From Mucidula mucida (lineage: Eukaryota; Basidiomycota; Agaricomycetes; Agaricales; Physalacriaceae), in contig JADNYV010000002.1 of NCBI GenBank assembly GCA_015501055.1, positions 124,001 to 188,000 of the forward strand: DNA of 64,000 bases, read 5' to 3'. Made by a program: the position numbers and the translations under genes. This document shows positions 60,682 through 64,000 of this stretch, in pieces. The notes under the pieces are model-generated. The model saw only the letters and a program-made list of their open reading frames with translations, was not told the DNA's origin and made no database searches. Position 1 is the stretch's first letter. Each line of letters begins with the position of its first letter.

Positions 60682-60946
60682 TGTCGTGGTGAAGAGCAAC
60701 ACGGAGATTTCGGAGGAACGGAGATAGCGGAGATATCGACGCGACGAGATGAAAGGAACATGCGCGTGTTGGGCTTTCCTCAGTACAGCTACGACGTACT
60801 GAGGTAAGCCACTCGCTGCGAATCACATTGGACCTAGGCTGACTATACATTGTAGAATACATTGATACTTACACCCTGCCTAGGTATAGTACAGCTACGA
60901 CGTACTGAGAATACATTGATACTTACACCCTGCCTAGTTCCTAACA
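60682..60946 (+). repeat. 3' LTR (265 bp)
   Basis: Same start, end, length and internal repeats as the 5' LTR; no difference found on direct comparison. Confidence 0.95.
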
Positions 60947-60951
60947 CGCTC
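60947..60951. other. Target-site duplication, right copy (CGCTC)
   Basis: Five bases after the 3' LTR, identical to 55769-55773; 5 bp is the normal copia integrase stagger. Confidence 0.93.
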
Positions 60952-61225
60952 CAGGGATACATGCGATGGAAGAGACCTCAGATCCAAGGCCTCTTACAGC
61001 TTTTAGTACGTTTCGTTGGCCCGACAGGCTGTAGACGCGTAAAGTCCCATCGTCTTCAAAATACGTTAAGATAATCAAACTTGATATAATGATATCGTAC
61101 CACATCCAATGAACAGGTAACCCCCGGAGATGGATAATGAGCTGACTGGCGCGGGCGTCTGCAATATGGTGGTCGACATGCAAGCCGTTTTCGGAAAGTG
61201 ATGCCTCGTCTAGACTCTTTGGCAT

Positions 61226-61615
61226 GGGCACTCATCATAGTTGCTTGGTCAAGATTCTGGAACCTTGTAGGTCTTCAATTTGGAGTGCTAGTACGAAGGT
61301 CAAGTAAGCTTTATGTGAGCTCTGAATTTATTTGTATGGACAGGTCTCTACATTCAATCGAGGAGCTTGGTTGACGCCCGTCTCGCGCCACGTACACCTC
61401 AAGCGCGAAATATTGCATGACCATCGCGTGTGTGCAGCGTTTGTCGTTCAAAGAATCGAACTCGCGCTGAAGCGATAAGTGGCGGCGACGTCACGAGGGT
61501 GATTCTGATCCGCATTATGTAGCTGCACATGTAGACCCCTGAATCTATATAGAGGCCTACTTTGCTCCCCCATCTCTACCACTCCTTTCGCCGTGTTCAT
61601 TGTCCATCTATAGAC
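61226..61615. other. Divergent promoter region (WDR53-like / FluG-like)
   Basis: Shared upstream region of about 390 bp. TATATAG at 61546 serves the plus-strand gene. No gene seen. Confidence 0.5.
61546..61552 (+). promoter_or_regulatory. TATA box of the FluG-like gene
   Basis: TATATAG 64 bp before the ATG at 61616, a normal distance for a fungal core promoter. Confidence 0.6.
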
Positions 61616-63734
61616 ATGTCTCCTACCGCTGGCGCTCCCAAGTCGCTGGCAGATCTAAGCACTCTTCTCGCTGGTGACATCAAGGTCAAGGTCGCGGGTA
61701 CGTTCCCTGTCCTCTCCAGCTATCAGTTGACTGATATTGCGGTAGGTATCGATGGTCAGCATCCATGTTTTATTAATGACCTAGTAGCAGTCTTAACTAA
61801 CACTTCCTCTAGTCGACGGTGTTCTCCGAGGCAAATTCATGGCGGGTCCATTTCGCTACTCTGTCCGAACAACAGATTGACAATCCGATGCATCCAGAGC
61901 AAGGAGAAATTTATTAGTGCTGCTAAACCAGACGGGTTCGGCTTCTGCAGCGTCGTGTTGTGCGTGTCTCCTCTATCATACACGACGCGGATCAAGTACT
62001 TATCATGCTCGCAGCGGATGGGACATCCATGATGCCGTTTACTCCAGAGAACTGCTGATATCGAACAAGGCAAACGGTTATCGTGATCTCATAGCGACTA
62101 TTGATTTGTCCACGTATCGCCGTATTCCTTGGGAAGATAACGTCCCCTTCTTCCTCGTATCTTTCCAAGATCCCGAGTCTCGAGAGCCACTGGTCGTTGA
62201 CCCCCGCAGTATTCTCAAGATAACCACAGATCGTGCGAGCGCGCGTGGATATCAATGTTTTGCTGGCGTTGAGTACGAGGTAAGTCGACGTTCCACGCGA
62301 CTTTTCGATCTAGGTACACTCACGCGTTTCCCAGTTCTTCAACTTCAAGGGTGTGTCGCTTACGCGCCTATCTGCCATGCCAATCTCAATTCGTCAACAG
62401 AAACACCCGAGACCTTGGCCCAGAAGAATTTTCACAATTTGACCCCGTTAACACCTGGAAGTATGTTGCGCAATTCTTCATTTTCTCTCTCCTCGAACCA
62501 AACATTTTAGTGCACGGATACTCACTTCTACGGACTCAGTTGAACAATGATTACTTCCACGACATCTTCAATCTTGCAACACAGTTTGGTGTAGACATCG
62601 AAGGGCATCGTAATGTGTTCCGCATCTCTCGCCCACCTAATTTAACATCATTCTACAGATACCGAAACTGGTCCCGGCGTACTTGAGACCGCCCTTGCGT
62701 ACACAAGTGCTTTGAGAATGGCAGACAACGCGATTTTGTTCAAATACTTGACAAAGAGCATTGGCATGAAGCGTGGCGTAGTTCCAAGTTTCATGGCCAA
62801 GCCGTGGGGTAACGTAAGTTAATCGACAGGAGGCAATTTCAGTGTTCTGACACATTTTCTTCAAGCTTCCTGGATGCAGTGGGCGCGTATCTTACACTAT
62901 CGTCGCGTGATTGCTCTTGACGCGTTTCTGCAGCCATATACATGTTTCTCTGCGGAACGAGGCCGGCGACAATATCTTTGCTCTCCCAAAATCCGATGTT
63001 GCCAAGGGGCGGGAAAATGCTGCATTTCAGGACACCAAGTACATAAGCGAGGTCGCCGAACAGTTCCTCGCGGGCGTGTTGGACGGTATTGCCGATGGTA
63101 TGTTTTCACATCTATGATATATATGGTGCTGACCACCCAAGCAAAGTTATGCCCATGGTATGTCTGTCCAAGTACAATGGTACCCTTCTAATTGTATATA
63201 GCTAGTCCCGACGATCAACGGCTACAAGCGCCTCGTTGGAGGCGAAGCGTTTTGGGCTCCTAATGCCGTAACTTACGGATACGACTCGCGCGCTGCGTCC
63301 ATCCGTGTTCTATCCCCGCCGTCTGTGCCTCCTTCAGCTACACGGTTCGAGGTTCGTGTTCCCGGTGCGGACATGAACCCGTACTTTGCGCTGAGCGCAG
63401 TCTTCCTTCTGGGTCTTCGCGGCATCGAGAAGAAGATGAAGCTTACCATTCCCCCCATCTCACATTTCTCGCCAGAGGATAAGAAGAACGGCAAGGTCAA
63501 GATGCTTCCAGTGTCTCTGGAAACAGCCACGACGCGCATGATGCAGCCGGATAGTGTGGCGCGCGAGCCCGAGATGTTCGGTGACGTGTTTGTGGAACAC
63601 TTTGGGGGTACAAGAGAACACGAAGTTAAATTGTGGAATGAGGCGGTCACGAACTGGGAAGGTAAGTCTCGTGTATCTCTTACAGTTCGAAGCTAAGGTG
63701 TTCAACAGTGGAACGATACATAGAACTTGCGTAA
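61616..63734 (+). CDS. Type-I glutamine synthetase-like protein (FluG C-terminal domain type)
   Basis: Exons: MSPTAGAPKSLADLSTLLAG, VKVAG/ID/VDGVLRGKFM, SKEKFISAAKPDGFGFCSVV, GWDIHDAVYSRELLISNKAN, DPRSILKITTDRASARGYQC, AGVEYE/FFNFK, MHGYSLLRTQLNNDYFHDIF, ETALAYTSALRMADNAILFK, PSFMAKPWGN, SG/HIHVSLRNEAGDNIFA (ATP-site H-x-H), YKRLVGGEAFWAPNAVTYGY, RFEVRVPGADMNPYFALSAV and, after the last intron, ERYIELA. This is the bacterial-type GS fold found alone or as the C-terminal half of FluG, which in Aspergillus controls sporulation. Real glutamine synthetase activity is not assured. No N-terminal amidohydrolase part is present here. Two introns appear to use GC donors. Confidence 0.88.
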
Positions 63735-63799
63735 GAAATAGAACGACGCCTAAAAAGAGGAATAATATTATGTGTACAATGTCCACCAGAGCCTCTGGC

Positions 63800-64000
63800 T
63801 CAAGCTTTGCATTCGATGGGCCGGGGCAAGCCTTGCAGCCACTTCATGAAATGAGGCACATCCTATGGGAACACGTCAAAGGACGCGTGGGATCGAAGAA
63901 CAAGGGCGCTTACCTCTGCTATTTTACTGGGCATGCTCGATTCGACTATAAATGCGGGTATACTGCCTCCGGGCGTGCTTGACGTAGCCATGCGCCACTC
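63800..64000 (-). CDS. START-like lipid-binding protein (DUF3074 type), 3' end only
   Basis: Reading the minus strand from the window edge: WRMATSSTPGGSIPAFIVES, SMPSKIAE, an intron gtaagc..ccatag, then DVPHFMKWLQGLPRPIECKA and a stop at 63800. G-G-S-I-P-x-F-I..S-M-P-x-x-I-A-x-D-V-P-x-F is the typical end of fungal START/DUF3074 domains, whose last helix closes the lipid pocket. The rest lies outside the window. Tail-to-tail with the FluG-like gene (65 bp apart). Confidence 0.7.

Larger units (their letters stand above)
55774..60946 (+). mobile_element. Ty1/copia-type LTR retrotransposon, full length (5,173 bp)
   Basis: Two 265-bp LTRs (identical by eye at every base) starting TGTCG and ending AACA bound a single gag-pol region with the copia domain order protease, integrase, reverse transcriptase, RNase H. 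It is flanked by a perfect 5-bp duplication, has a primer-binding site directly after the 5' LTR and a purine tract directly before the 3' LTR. Orientation is opposite to the WDR53-like gene it disrupts. The insertion is young because the LTRs have not diverged. Confidence 0.95.
54670..61225 (-). pseudogene. WDR53-like WD40-repeat gene interrupted by a copia retrotransposon
   Basis: The 5' part lies right of the element: MPKSLDEASLSENGLHVDHH from 61225, then DDGTLRVYSLSGQRNVLKAV and ..SIACIPGA. The reading continues left of it with GSKIPDVWLACGTR, VLHFSLES, MILGPSDALHSIEL, LDETNFALAFSLDSGAVGVV, RELVSGGYDQALLHFD, SPPFVLCLAISSNGLLAAGT with ADGRLVLG, VLTFSSLLGTIYHIR and DGKGITDIIEIQISSAT, stop 54670. 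The block order fits WDR53, a WD40 substrate receptor of CUL4-DDB1 in animals. The 5,173-bp element lies between SIACIPGA and GSKIP, flanked by the target duplication CGCTC. A probable one-base gap also lies near 61126 in exon 1. Without the insertion the frame across the site is open. Confidence 0.8.

Noticed and set aside
63554..63982. 142-residue plus-strand ORF
   Set aside because: Runs out of frame through the FluG-like last exons and antisense to the START gene.

Overview
The window is nuclear DNA from a fungus, almost certainly a filamentous basidiomycete of the Agaricomycetes type. It is gene-dense (about 32 protein genes in 64 kb, on both strands, often under 100 bp apart). Most genes are split by many short GT-AG introns of about 45-65 bp, the set is eukaryotic housekeeping, and there is one Ty1/copia-type LTR retrotransposon. 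No rRNA, tRNA, CRISPR array or bacterial-style operon was seen. Exon joins were worked out by eye from reading frames, splice motifs and protein-family conservation, so outer coordinates are firmer than internal ones.

Layout. 1-2.9 kb: the 5' part of histone acetyltransferase HAT1 (cut by the window edge) and a triple-KH RNA-binding protein, both minus. 3.2-8.3 kb: a metabolic stretch with an isolated 3' end of an MFS transporter gene, an FAD-dependent monooxygenase and a complete MFS transporter sharing that 3' end. 8.7-17.2 kb: a conserved hypothetical gene, the SUMO-conjugating enzyme UBC9, the snRNP protein SNU13, a small membrane protein, proteasome subunit PRE2 and an amino-acid permease. 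17.2-19.2 kb is gene-poor. 19.2-29.2 kb: paxillin-like LIM protein, ubiquilin DSK2, a cysteine-rich protein, a DUF1349 protein, a POM34-like nucleoporin and an EHT1-like alpha/beta hydrolase. 29.4-38.9 kb: a large disordered protein, a small uncharacterised gene, a proline-rich membrane protein, palmitoyltransferase ERF2, a 4EHP-type eIF4E and urate oxidase. 39-41.3 kb is mostly gene-free with one coding fragment. 41.4-54.2 kb: a Sac2-like phosphoinositide phosphatase, a Zn2Cys6 transcription factor, APS kinase MET14, mitochondrial ribosomal protein uL16m, a CUL4-type cullin and a membrane protein. 54.7-61.2 kb: a WDR53-like WD40 gene split by a 5.2-kb copia element. 61.6-64 kb: a FluG-like glutamine synthetase and the 3' end of a START/DUF3074 gene.

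The genes are mostly independent housekeeping functions. Protein turnover recurs by chance (UBC9, PRE2, DSK2, CUL4, and WDR53, which is a CUL4-DDB1 associated WD40 family in animals). The only plausible metabolic grouping is the monooxygenase with the MFS transporter(s).

Two results stand out. First, a retrotransposon with two LTRs that match at every base I compared, and a perfect 5-bp target duplication, sits inside a coding exon of the WDR53-like gene. Second, at least ten places in unrelated conserved genes require exactly one extra base, nearly always in a homopolymer, to keep the frame. This is best explained by systematic homopolymer under-calling in the assembly and should be resolved before any of these genes (or the element) is called broken. 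I did not find a convincing new defence, toxin or biosynthetic system.
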